From positions 1 through 64,000 of the forward strand of contig NZ_SOQX01000001.1 in assembly GCF_004366735.1 (NCBI RefSeq): a DNA stretch of 64,000 nucleotides. The letters are read 5' to 3'. The position numbers were made by a program, and so were the translations under genes. Below, piece by piece: positions 56,141 through 64,000 of the stretch (position 1 is the first letter of the stretch; each line of letters starts with the position of its first letter). Source of the DNA: Thiohalophilus thiocyanatoxydans. Lineage in GTDB: Bacteria > Pseudomonadota > Gammaproteobacteria > UBA6429 > Thiohalophilaceae. The notes below the pieces were generated by a model. It did not search any database. It had not been told where the DNA came from and saw nothing but the letters and a program-made list of their open reading frames with translations.

Positions 56141-56357
56141 TGTGGATAACTTTGTGGACGAAATGGCGGGATTTTTCCGGTCCGTTGCATTTTTCGGCAT
56201 GGGCGGGCTCCCCATATATTAGCAGAAACTGTTTTTATATAAATAACAATAGCTTACATTAGTTTTATACGTTTTTCCTCAGGTGCTCGAATATTTTCAC
56301 AAATGTGTCATGCACTTAGCCAACTGTGTATAACTCGCCTCAGGGGAAACCCTGAGG
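56141..56357. other. AT-rich intergenic region with DnaA-box-like sites
   Basis: A perfect DnaA box in reverse (TGTGGATAA, 56141-56149), a partial one directly after (TGTGGACGA), an AT-rich stretch at 56214-56275 (tttttatataaataacaat and ttagttttatac), and a second perfect box (TGTGTATAA, 56325-56333), then a hairpin CCTCAGGG-gaaa-CCCTGAGG (56338-56357). May be a DnaA-binding regulatory or replication-related site. Confidence 0.4.
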
Positions 56358-56436
56358 GCGTCAGCCAATCCCTTGCGCAATACCCTTGCAGCAGGCAGGA
56401 TCACCGCCCCGAACAGAGCGGATAACCGCCAATTTC

Positions 56437-56973
56437 ATGGACAAAATCAGCCATTTTCTCGAGAGTCTCAGCGAATGGAGCGGCCGCGCCGTAGCCTGGT
56501 TGACGCTGCTGATGGTGCTGATCACCTTTGCCGTGGTCGTCCTGCGCTACGGCTTCGACACCGGCTGGATCGCCATGCAGGAAGCGATCACTTACCTGCA
56601 TGCCGCGGTCTTCATGCTGGGCGCCGGCTACACCCTGCGTCACGAGGGGCATGTGCGGGTGGATATTTTCTACCACCGCCTGGGCCCGCGCGGTAAAGCC
56701 ATTGTGGATCTGCTGGGTACCCTGCTGTTGCTGTGGCCCATGTGCCTGTTCATCGCCTATGTCAGCTGGGAGTATGTCGCGGTCAGCTGGGAGCGGCTGG
56801 AAACCTCCAATGAACCCGGCGGGCTCCCTTTCGTCTACCTGCTCAAGAGCCTGCTGTTGCTGATGCCCCTGCTGTTATCCCTGCAGGGCCTGGCCCGCTT
56901 CCTGCAAAGCCTGCAGGTCCTGCGCGGGCGCGGCCCGGCGACGCCGGCGGACGATCCCCCCGAGGTGCTCTGA
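56437..56973 (+). CDS. dctQ: TRAP transporter small permease (DctQ)
   Basis: 178-aa membrane subunit with four helices, e.g. AVAWLTLLMVLITFAVVVLRYGF and AIVDLLGTLLLLWPMCLFIAYVSW, and the conserved RHEGHVRVDIFYHRL loop. Forms the membrane complex with DctM, whose ATG follows its stop after one base. The ATG at 56437 is chosen by alignment of the first amphipathic helix; the ribosome binding site is weak. Confidence 0.88.
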   Translation: MDKISHFLESLSEWSGRAVAWLTLLMVLITFAVVVLRYGFDTGWIAMQEAITYLHAAVFMLGAGYTLRHEGHVRVDIFYHRLGPRGKAIVDLLGTLLLLWPMCLFIAYVSWEYVAVSWERLETSNEPGGLPFVYLLKSLLLLMPLLLSLQGLARFLQSLQVLRGRGPATPADDPPEVL

Positions 56974-56974
56974 G

Positions 56975-58360
56975 ATGGCCGAGCTGATGCCGCTACTGAT
57001 GTTCCTGTGCGTCGGACTGGTCCTGCTCAGCGGCTATCCGGTGGCCTTTTCGCTGGGCGGGACGGCACTGGCCTTTGCCCTGCTCGGCCATCTGACCGGC
57101 AGCTTCGACGATGCCTTTTTGAACGCGGTGCCCAACCGGCTGTACGGCATTATGACCAACGGGACCCTGATCGCGGTACCGCTGTTTGTCTTTATGGGCG
57201 TGATGCTGGAACGTTCCAGGGTGGCCGATCAGCTGCTGGACACCATGTCCCTGCTGTTTGGTTCGTTACGCGGCGGGCTGGGGATCTCGGTTATTCTGGT
57301 CGGCATGCTGCTGGCGGCCAGCACCGGGATCGTCGGTGCCACGGTGGTCACCATGGGGCTGCTCTCCCTGCCCACCATGCTGCGCCGCGGCTACGACCCG
57401 GGCCTGGCCGGCGGCGCCATCTGCGCCTCGGGGACGCTCGGGCAGATCATCCCGCCCTCGATCATTCTGGTCCTGCTGGGCGATGTGATCGCCTCGGCCT
57501 ATCAGGAGGCACAGCTCGACATGGGGCTGTTTGCCCCCGAGACCGTCTCGGTCGGGGATCTGTTCGCCGGCGCGTTGATACCCGGACTGCTGCTGGTCGG
57601 GCTGTATATTCTCTATTTGCTGGGTGTCGCCTGGCTGCAACCGGAGAAGGTCCCGGCCATGCCCCGGGCTGAACGTCAGATCAGTAACCGGGAACTGGCC
57701 GGCCGGGTCATCAAGGTCCTGATTCCGCCGCTGTTGCTGATCATCGCGGTACTCGGCTCCATCATGGCCGGTGCCGCCACTCCCACCGAAGCCGCCTCCG
57801 TGGGTGCCATCGGTGCCATGCTCCTGGCGCTGTTACAGCGCCAGTTTAACCCGGGCAAACTGCGCGAGGTGATGCGGACCACCACCCAGGTCACCAGCAT
57901 GGTCTTTCTGATCTTCATCGGCGCCTCGCTCTTCTCGCTGGTGTTTCGCGGCTTCGGCGGCGACGAGGCAGTGCGGGATATTCTCACCAGCCTCCCCGGC
58001 GGGGTGCTCGGCGCCATGCTGGTGGTCATGCTGGTGATGTTCCTGCTTGGCTTCATTCTCGACTTTATCGAGATCACTTTCGTGGTGGTGCCGATCGTCG
58101 CCCCCATCCTGCTAATGATGGGCCTCGACCCGGTCTGGCTCGGGGTCATGATCGCCATCAACCTGCAGACCTCGTTTTTAACCCCGCCCTTCGGCTTTGC
58201 CCTGTTCTACCTGCGCGGCGTCGCCCCCGAGGGCATGAGCACCGGCCAGCTCTATCGCGGGGTCATGCCCTTCATCGCCATCCAGCTGTTCGCCCTCGCT
58301 CTGCTCGCCCTCTGGCCCGGCCTGGCCACCTGGCTGCCCGGTGTCATCTACGGCCCCTGA
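56975..58360 (+). CDS. dctM: TRAP transporter large permease (DctM)
   Basis: 461-aa sodium-coupled permease with about 12 helices. Typical signatures are LLSGYPVAFSLGG, GASTGIVGATVVTMGLLSLPTML (in parts), GTLGQIIPPSIILVLLGD, GAATPTEAASVGAIGA and LTPPFGFALFYLRGV. Translationally linked to dctQ. The binding protein for this system is probably the convergent gene at 59528-60616, separated by msrB. Confidence 0.92.
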   Translation: MAELMPLLMFLCVGLVLLSGYPVAFSLGGTALAFALLGHLTGSFDDAFLNAVPNRLYGIMTNGTLIAVPLFVFMGVMLERSRVADQLLDTMSLLFGSLRGGLGISVILVGMLLAASTGIVGATVVTMGLLSLPTMLRRGYDPGLAGGAICASGTLGQIIPPSIILVLLGDVIASAYQEAQLDMGLFAPETVSVGDLFAGALIPGLLLVGLYILYLLGVAWLQPEKVPAMPRAERQISNRELAGRVIKVLIPPLLLIIAVLGSIMAGAATPTEAASVGAIGAMLLALLQRQFNPGKLREVMRTTTQVTSMVFLIFIGASLFSLVFRGFGGDEAVRDILTSLPGGVLGAMLVVMLVMFLLGFILDFIEITFVVVPIVAPILLMMGLDPVWLGVMIAINLQTSFLTPPFGFALFYLRGVAPEGMSTGQLYRGVMPFIAIQLFALALLALWPGLATWLPGVIYGP

Positions 58361-58375
58361 TCCTCTTTTACCGCC

Positions 58376-58625
58376 TTCTGGGAAATAACGCGGAGGACGC
58401 AGAGGCGCAAAGACGCGGAGAATATAATGACTAAGGTCAGCCGCGTATCCTGGCAATATTCATCATGCGTTTATTCGTTCATTAACCCCTCTGCGACTCC
58501 GAGGCTCTGCGTCCTCCGCGTTTTAATCCGTTACCCCAAACAGGGCTTAATCTCTTGCTCGATGCTGCTGTGTGTAAATGATGGCAGAAAAAATCAAGAA
58601 GCCGCGTAGGTCACATTGGCGATAG
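58376..58625 (+). pseudogene. Duplicated msrB leader with truncated msrB start (copy 1)
   Basis: A tandem partner of 58675-58882. Both have CTGGGAARTAACGCGGAGGAC on the left, an inverted family B arm, and ACCCCAAACAGRGCTTAA on the right followed by CTGTGTGTAAA. In this copy the coding start ATG at 58581 reads M-A-E-K-I-K-K, matching M-V-D-K-I-K-K of msrB, and is then cut by a TAGGTCACATTGGCGATAGCC repeat (family F) that stops the frame after 14 codons. Confidence 0.65.
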
Positions 58626-58674
58626 CCTATGTGACATCACTTTAAGTCGAGCAGGTCTCATCTTTTTACAGGGT

Positions 58675-58855
58675 CTCTGGGAAGTAACGCGGAGGACCGG
58701 TGACGCAGAGGCGCGGAGAAAACAACAATTATATCGCAGTATACTTTTTAACACCTCTGCGACTCCGCGCCTCCGCGTCCTCCGCGTTTTAATCCGTTAC
58801 CCCAAACAGAGCTTAAACCCTTGCTCGATGACGCCGCTGTGTGTAAAAGGGAATC
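58675..58855. repeat. Duplicated msrB leader (copy 2) made of family B repeats
   Basis: Inverted family B arms (acgcggaggac...gacgcagaggcgcggag and its reverse at 58755-58790) with the AATCCGTTACCCCAAACAG tail that directly precedes the intact msrB gene. Confidence 0.65.
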
Positions 58856-59257
58856 ATGGTAGATAAGATCAAAAAGTCGGATGAAGAGTGGCGGGAACTG
58901 CTGACCGAGGAGCAGTTTCAGATCACTCGCCGCCACGGCACCGAGCGGCCGTTCAGCGGGGCGTATTGCGACAGCAAGGCACCGGGGACCTATGTCTGCA
59001 TCTGCTGCGGGCAGCCGCTGTTTCATTCCAGAGAGAAATTCGACTCGGGCACCGGCTGGCCCAGTTACTGGCAACCGATCAGCGGGGAGGCCATCGAAAT
59101 CACCGAAGACAGCAGCCACGGCATGACCCGCACCGAAGTGCATTGCAGTCGCTGCGACGCCCACCTCGGCCACGTCTTCCCCGACGGCCCGCCCCCCACC
59201 GGCCTGCGCTACTGCATCAACTCCGTGGCCCTTCGGGCCGTGCCGAGTGACGAGTAA
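58856..59257 (+). CDS. msrB: Peptide methionine (R)-S-oxide reductase
   Basis: 133-aa MsrB that repairs oxidised methionine in proteins. Zinc cysteines are CICC (48 and 51) and CSRC (97 and 100), the substrate motif is [13 protein letters not shown], and the catalytic cysteine is in LRYCINS (Cys120). The last three residues SDE and the stop lie in a family A repeat. No signal peptide, so cytoplasmic. A partial copy of its 5' end lies upstream at 58581. Confidence 0.93.
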   Translation: MVDKIKKSDEEWRELLTEEQFQITRRHGTERPFSGAYCDSKAPGTYVCICCGQPLFHSREKFDSGTGWPSYWQPISGEAIEITEDSSHGMTRTEVHCSRCDAHLGHVFPDGPPPTGLRYCINSVALRAVPSDE

Positions 59258-59482
59258 CGAGGGACGAGTTTTAATTTATCCCCTCCCCCTGACCCCCTCG
59301 GCTCGGGCATCCTGCTTCGCTCTACCGAGTCCATCCATAGACTCGTCCCAAAGGGAGGGGGAACAAAATCTTTGCGACTAACAAGATCATTCCCTCCCCT
59401 TGAAGGGGAGGGTAAGGGAGGGGTGATACAAATCAGTTCATACAAAATCACCTCGTTCCTAGTCCCTCGTACCTCGTCCCTG
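59247..59482. repeat. Repeat-filled gap between msrB and dctP
   Basis: Family A units flank it (gtgacgagtaacgagggacgag at 59247-59269; the reverse ccctcgtacctcgtccc at 59462-59482). Between them is a GGGAGGGGGAACAAA / CCCTCCCCTTGAAGGGGAGGG palindrome family (59353-59422). No gene. Confidence 0.65.
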
Positions 59483-59527
59483 CCCGAAGGGCTGGCGTCT
59501 TTGCGTTCTCTGCGTTAAAAGCTTTTC

Positions 59528-60616
59528 CTACATCTCTCGCGCGGCCATGTAAGTCTGCTCGGAGATGCGATGCCATTCCATCGCCTGGTCCCGGAATTTT
59601 TTGAACGACTCGTAGACTTTCTTGCTCATCTTGTCTTTTTCGGCCACTTCGGCGACGACCTCGTCGGAGAGGTTGCGCAGTTTTTTCAGTACATCGTCCG
59701 GATAGCGGCGCAGATCGACATTGTGTTTTTCCACCAGGGTCTTGAGTGCCGTGTTGTTGCGTGCGGTGTATTCGGACAGCATGTCCAGATTGACCGCCTT
59801 GCAGGCGCTAAGCACGATACTCTGCAGATCCGCGGGCAGCTCCTCGAAAGCTTCCTTGTTGATCATCGCTTCCAGGGTGGTGCCCGGTTCGTGCCAGCCG
59901 GGGTAGTAATAGTATTTGGCGATCTTGTGCAGACCGAAGGCCAGATCGTTGTAGGGTCCGACCCACTCGGTGGCGTCGATGTTGCCGGACTGCAGCGAGG
60001 TGTACAGCTCGCCGCCGGGCAGATTCACCGGGGTCCCGCCGGCGCGCTTCAACACCTCGCCGCCGAGACCGGGGATGCGCATTTTCAGCCCTTCAAGATC
60101 ATCCAGCGAGTTGATCTCCTTGTTGAACCAGCCGCCCATCTGCACGCCGGTGTTGCCGGCCGCGGCCGGAACCAGGTTGAACTGGGCATAGACTTCTTCC
60201 CATAGTGCCATGCCGCCGCCGTAATAGAGCCAGCCATTCATCTCCTGACCGGTCAGGCCGAACGGCACGGCGGAGAAAAACTGCGCCGCCTCGCTCTTGC
60301 CTTTCCAGTAATAGGCGGCGCCGTGGCCCATCTGCGCGGTACCGCGCGACACGGCATCGAAGACTTCCAGGGCCGGCACCAGTTCGCCCGCGCCGTAAAC
60401 CTTGACCTCGATACGGCCGTTGCTCATCTGATTGATCAGCTCGGCAAGGTTGTTGGCCCCGGTACCCAGACCGGGAAAATTCTTCGGCCAGGTGGTCACC
60501 ATTTTCCATTTGAATTTGGTCTTCTCTTTGGCAGAGGCCGTTCCGATCCCCGTCAGCAGGCTGCCGGCCGCCAGGGAGCCGGCCCCGGTGGATTTGAGAA
60601 AGTCGCGTCGTTTCAT
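59528..60616 (-). CDS. TRAP transporter solute-binding protein (DctP/TakP-like), Tat-exported
   Basis: 362-aa periplasmic binding protein with a twin-arginine signal (MKRRDFLKSTGAGSLAAGSLLTGIGTASA). Core segments are KWKMVTTWPKNFPGLGTGANNLAELI, GHGAAYYWKGKS, GLKMRIPGLGGEVLKRAGGTPVNLPGGELYTSLQSGNIDATEWVGP read in parts, with the ligand-carboxylate Arg in KMRIPG. It resembles the TakP group that binds 2-oxo acids. It faces dctQM in the opposite orientation beyond msrB, so the transporter genes are split. Confidence 0.9.
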   Translation of the reverse strand: MKRRDFLKSTGAGSLAAGSLLTGIGTASAKEKTKFKWKMVTTWPKNFPGLGTGANNLAELINQMSNGRIEVKVYGAGELVPALEVFDAVSRGTAQMGHGAAYYWKGKSEAAQFFSAVPFGLTGQEMNGWLYYGGGMALWEEVYAQFNLVPAAAGNTGVQMGGWFNKEINSLDDLEGLKMRIPGLGGEVLKRAGGTPVNLPGGELYTSLQSGNIDATEWVGPYNDLAFGLHKIAKYYYYPGWHEPGTTLEAMINKEAFEELPADLQSIVLSACKAVNLDMLSEYTARNNTALKTLVEKHNVDLRRYPDDVLKKLRNLSDEVVAEVAEKDKMSKKVYESFKKFRDQAMEWHRISEQTYMAAREM

Positions 60617-60821
60617 TACTCCGTCCCCATCTGGTTTTGGTTCAAGACTGTTTTCTGTTGCGAAATCATAACTTCACTCACTTCGTTCCAGCAGATTGTT
60701 AACAAAGCGGGCTAACCGAATCGGCGACAATCTTGGCTGGTATCCCGGATTTTATTCTGTCATTATTGAACAGATAGCTCAGACCCCGTTTCGGCAAACT
60801 CCTAACAATAATGCGGGTGCC

Positions 60822-63677
60822 ATGGAAGAACAAGCTCTGAGGCGCATTCATCAACGGCTGCTTGTCGTCATCACCGCCAGTTTTGCGCTCACCCCAATTA
60901 TCGGCTATTCGACCGCCTGGTTTTTTACCATGGTCCAGGCGGATCAGCTGATCTCCGCGCGGGCCACGCTGCTGCTGAGCGTGACCACGCTGGTGCTGCC
61001 GCTAGCACTCTGTTTTTATTTCCACCGCTACTTTCGGCCGCTGCGGGAGTGGCAGCTTCGCCAGCACGAACACGCCATACTGCCCGAATCGCTGGATCAG
61101 CAACTGAAGAACTTCAGCGATCATTACTGGCTGTTTTTCCTGCTTTACGCCCTGCTGGCGCCGACCCTGCAACACTGGCTGGGACTCTATCCCGCGGAAC
61201 AATCCGCGTTCGCCAGCCTCAGTCAGTTTATCCTGCTGCAGCTGGTAATTGCCATCCTGGTCGGGATGCCGGGCTATCTTTACGCGTTGGCGCTCATCGG
61301 GCGACTGGTGGAACACAGTGGTTTCCAGCAGGTGCATGTCCGCCTGCAGACCAGAATGTTGTTGATGGGGGGATACATCCCCCTGCTTACCGGCACCATC
61401 CTGCTGAAATATTACTGGTGGCGGACCCAGTATCTGACCGGCGAGGTGATTCTGATCTGGGCCGCGCTCGGGCTGTTCGCCTTTGCCCTGACCATTCTCT
61501 CGATTCGCAGTCTCAAACAATCCCTGCAGCCCGTTCAGGATCTGATCAGCGGCAGCGGCGCGACCAATTACGATGATATGGCGCGACGCCTGCGCCCCCG
61601 CTCCACCGACGAAACCGGCTATATCATCCAGATGCTGGGCCGGCTGTTCCGGCGCCTGGGTGACCAGGAGAGCCATGTTCACGCAATTGTCGATCACGCC
61701 GCCGAGGGCATTATCGTGGTCAATGATCAGCATACAATCGAAACCTTTAATCCGGCCGCGGAAAAACTCTTTGGTTTTAATTCACAGGAGATCCGCGGCA
61801 AGCCCCTGGACTGGCTGTTGCCGGATTTTATTCTCCCCCGGGACGAGGCCACCCTGCCCTGTGAAGAACTGGAGGTGGAAGGCCGGCATCGCCACGGCCA
61901 TGCGATTCCCATGTCGATACGTATCAGCCTGATGCATAACGATGGGCAGCTGTATTACACCTGCCTGCTTGCCGATATCTCGGCACGCAAAGCCGCCGAA
62001 CAGATGCGGCTGGATGCCGAAACCCGCTATCGCAATCTGGTCGAAACTGCCCACGACCTGGTCTGGACCATGGACCTGGAAGGACGCTGGACCTATCTTA
62101 ATGATGCGGTCAGCCGTATTTACGGTTACCAGGCCAGCGAGATGTTATTTCGGCACTACCATGAATTCCAGGCACCCGAATCAGAACAACGGGACAAGAT
62201 GGCCCTGGCACGTATTATGGAAGGTCAGGAGTTGCTCCACCATGAAACCGTGCATCTGGACAAGGACGGCCAGCGCCGTTACATCAGTTTCAACGCCAAA
62301 CCCCAATGGAGTGAAGAGGGCGAAGTGGTCAGTATTATGGGGACGGCCCGGGACATCTCGGCGCAAAAAGCCTTTGAGCAGGAACTCGCCTATCAGGCCC
62401 AGCACGACATGCTGACCGGCCTCTATAACCGTAATTACTTTCAGCGCGAACTGGAACGCACACTTGGCCGGATCTATCGCAGTAGTGCCAGTTGCGCCCT
62501 GCTCTATCTGGATCTGGACCAGTTCAAATATATCAACGACACCCTGGGACATGCCGCCGGCGATCGACTGTTACTCGAATGCAGCGAGATGCTGCAGGAA
62601 CATACCCGTGAAGCGGATCTGCTCGCCCGCTTTGGCGGTGACGAGTTCACCCTGCTACTGGATGACGTGGATCCCCCAACGGCTGCAGGCGTGGCGGAAA
62701 ACATCCGGTTGTTATTCGAAAACTACCGCTTCATGGATGCCGGTAAAACCTTCAATATCACCGGCAGTATCGGGATTGCCATGTTAACGCATCACTCACT
62801 CTCGGGTGACGAGGTGCTCTCGCATGCCGATCTGGCCTGCAACATCGCCAAATCCCACGGACGCAATTGTCTGCATCTCTATGACCCCGGCGACAAACAG
62901 CGTGACGGCATGGCCGAAGACATGGGCTGGGCCAGCCGGGTACGTGACGCGTTTGAAAATAATCACTTCAAACTGGCTTTCCAGCCTATTGTGGATATTC
63001 AAAGCGGTTTGAGTGAGGACTATGAGGTGTTATTGCGCATGTCACTGGAGGATGGTGAAGTCATTCTGCCGGGCGGTTTCTTGCCGGCCGCCGAACGCTT
63101 CGGGCTGATCAATCAGGTGGATCGCTGGACCGTGCGCTGCGCCATGGAATATCTGGCCAAACTGCACCAGAAAAACAACGGTATTCATTTTGCCATCAAC
63201 CTTTCGGGGCGCGCCTTTGAAGACCGTGAGCTGTTGCCGTTGATCAACAGCCTGCTGCGGGAAACCGGACTGCGTCCCGGGGCGCTCACCTTCGAAATTA
63301 CCGAGTCAGCGGCCATCTCCAACCTGGGCGAGGCGACCCGCTTCATCTATCAGCTCAAGGATATCGGCTGTCAATTCGCCCTGGATGATTTTGGCACCGG
63401 TTTTTCCTCGTTTGCTTATCTGAAACATCTGCCGGTGGACAAACTCAAGATCGACGGCTCCTTCGTCAAGGGGTTGGCCGGTTCAGAGATCGATCAGGCG
63501 ATGGTCCGATCCATGAACCAGATCGCCCATGCCCTGGGCAAACAGACTATTGCCGAATTTGTCGAGGACAAGACGACCCTGGCCTTACTGAGTGAGTTCG
63601 GCGTCGATTATGCCCAGGGCCATTATCTGGGCAAGCCGCGTACCAGCATTCCGCGGCAGGCAATCCTTAGCGCCTGA
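60822..63677 (+). CDS. Membrane PAS-GGDEF-EAL signalling protein (cyclic-di-GMP)
   Basis: 951-aa protein. An N-terminal membrane sensor with about six helices occupies residues ~10-220 (from LLVVITASFALTPIIGYSTAWFF). A HAMP-like linker follows, then two PAS domains (IVDHAAEGIIVVNDQHTIETFNPAAEKLFG; NLVETAHDLVWTMDLEGRWTYLND), a GGDEF domain with intact RFGGDEFTLLLDD, and an EAL domain with EVL in place of EAL, DDFGTGFSSFAYLKHLPVDKLKIDGSF and the downstream glutamate EFVED. Both cyclase and phosphodiesterase sites could be active. The ATG at 60822 begins the first helix; earlier residues are not typical. Confidence 0.9.
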   Translation: MEEQALRRIHQRLLVVITASFALTPIIGYSTAWFFTMVQADQLISARATLLLSVTTLVLPLALCFYFHRYFRPLREWQLRQHEHAILPESLDQQLKNFSDHYWLFFLLYALLAPTLQHWLGLYPAEQSAFASLSQFILLQLVIAILVGMPGYLYALALIGRLVEHSGFQQVHVRLQTRMLLMGGYIPLLTGTILLKYYWWRTQYLTGEVILIWAALGLFAFALTILSIRSLKQSLQPVQDLISGSGATNYDDMARRLRPRSTDETGYIIQMLGRLFRRLGDQESHVHAIVDHAAEGIIVVNDQHTIETFNPAAEKLFGFNSQEIRGKPLDWLLPDFILPRDEATLPCEELEVEGRHRHGHAIPMSIRISLMHNDGQLYYTCLLADISARKAAEQMRLDAETRYRNLVETAHDLVWTMDLEGRWTYLNDAVSRIYGYQASEMLFRHYHEFQAPESEQRDKMALARIMEGQELLHHETVHLDKDGQRRYISFNAKPQWSEEGEVVSIMGTARDISAQKAFEQELAYQAQHDMLTGLYNRNYFQRELERTLGRIYRSSASCALLYLDLDQFKYINDTLGHAAGDRLLLECSEMLQEHTREADLLARFGGDEFTLLLDDVDPPTAAGVAENIRLLFENYRFMDAGKTFNITGSIGIAMLTHHSLSGDEVLSHADLACNIAKSHGRNCLHLYDPGDKQRDGMAEDMGWASRVRDAFENNHFKLAFQPIVDIQSGLSEDYEVLLRMSLEDGEVILPGGFLPAAERFGLINQVDRWTVRCAMEYLAKLHQKNNGIHFAINLSGRAFEDRELLPLINSLLRETGLRPGALTFEITESAAISNLGEATRFIYQLKDIGCQFALDDFGTGFSSFAYLKHLPVDKLKIDGSFVKGLAGSEIDQAMVRSMNQIAHALGKQTIAEFVEDKTTLALLSEFGVDYAQGHYLGKPRTSIPRQAILSA

Positions 63678-63689
63678 AAGACAACCCGT

Positions 63690-64000
63690 TCAACAGGTCA
63701 TCAGGTTGGCGTACTCCACCATCAGCCACTTGCTGCCTTCGGACTCGAAGTTAATCTGTACCCGGGCGTGACGGCCCTCGCCTTCATAGTTGAGCACCAC
63801 CCCTTCACCGAAGGTGTCGTGACAGACCCGTTGCCCGAGTGCAAAGCCCGATTCGTTGAGCGAAAGTCCGCCCCCGCCCGATGCCAGGCCGGCAGTCGGG
63901 GTGACCACGCCGGTGAGACGTTGCTCCTCGATCAGCTCGGGCGGGATCTCCTTGAGAAAGCGCGACGGCCTGGCGTAATGCTCCTCGCCGTAGAGTCGGC
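63690..64000 (-). CDS. uvrD: DNA helicase II UvrD, C-terminal part (runs off the window)
   Basis: Reading on the minus strand from the right edge, the frame gives RLYGEEHYARPSRFLKEIPPELIEEQR, then the Tudor-like UvrD tail ALGQRVCHDTFGEGVVLNYEGEGRHARVQINF and GSKWLMVEYANL before the stop. Only the last ~103 codons are present; helicase motifs lie beyond the window. Involved in nucleotide excision and mismatch repair. Confidence 0.9.
   Translation of the reverse strand, partial: RLYGEEHYARPSRFLKEIPPELIEEQRLTGVVTPTAGLASGGGGLSLNESGFALGQRVCHDTFGEGVVLNYEGEGRHARVQINFESEGSKWLMVEYANLMTC

Overview
The window looks like chromosomal DNA of a halotolerant or halophilic sulfur-oxidising gammaproteobacterium of the Thiohalophilus/Thiohalobacter type. 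That placement is inference from gene content: thiocyanate hydrolase, an SQR/TusA/DsrE sulfur module, several small c-type cytochromes, System II cytochrome c maturation, a BCCT osmolyte transporter, and UbiTUV for oxygen-independent ubiquinone synthesis. Gene pairs such as polA-LOG-DUF2782-thrB also fit Gammaproteobacteria. I could not run a taxonomic search.

Left edge (1-1400): a bidirectional terminator, a cytochrome c5, tRNA-Arg(CCG) with its terminator, and a degenerate copy of the tRNA 3' end about 190 bp further on.

Positions ~1450-20200 are visibly less GC-rich than the right-hand two thirds (judged by eye, not computed) and form a thiocyanate/cyanate catabolic island. A 12-gene minus-strand run (11408 down to 2702) encodes cobalt thiocyanate hydrolase (scnB-scnA-scnC), its P15K-type activator, a nitrate/cyanate-family ABC importer with two different permeases and a Tat-exported binding protein, then DsrE, TusA, an SQR-like flavoprotein and a DUF1641 protein. 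Next come a minus-strand hupE-cynS-methyltransferase operon (Ni/Co permease, cyanase, SAM methyltransferase), a divergent CynR-like LysR regulator, two outer-membrane porins and an orphan GlcF-type iron-sulfur protein. The proposed flow is: porin and ABC import of the anion, hydrolysis to COS and ammonia, sulfur transfer and oxidation by the SQR/TusA/DsrE module, and removal of cyanate by CynS.

The main discovery candidate is a 55-bp element found four times in this island (11591, 14221, 16924, 19777). It has fixed geometry: CTATG at one end, then a 33-bp conserved end holding CCAAGA, GAT and TATAGG. Each copy lies about 180-260 bp upstream of a minus-strand gene or operon (scn, hupE-cynS, porin, glcF). 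One copy also abuts the ribosome binding site of the CynR-like gene. I read it as the operator of a CynR-type thiocyanate/cyanate regulon.

Positions 20200-35600 hold PhzF, an amidohydrolase, two radical SAM proteins, ubiU-ubiV and convergent ubiT around a block packed with dispersed repeats, a dihydroorotate dehydrogenase-like protein with pyruvate:ferredoxin oxidoreductase, an EEP-family phosphohydrolase, an acetolactate-synthase-like enzyme and DsbA. Positions 35700-45800 hold a cNMP-binding protein, CcsB/ResB, cytochromes c4 and c5, EngB, a Cyc2-like cytochrome-porin fusion and a BCCT transporter. Positions 45900-64000 hold an unknown membrane protein, a TauD-family dioxygenase, DUF1622, SdaA, PolA, a LOG protein, DUF2782, ThrB, a TRAP transporter split around msrB, a PAS-GGDEF-EAL protein and the C-terminal end of UvrD.

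The housekeeping part carries several dispersed short repeat families. One sits at the 3' ends of at least six genes and forms the last codons and stop of four of them. A tandem duplication upstream of msrB has copied its first codons.
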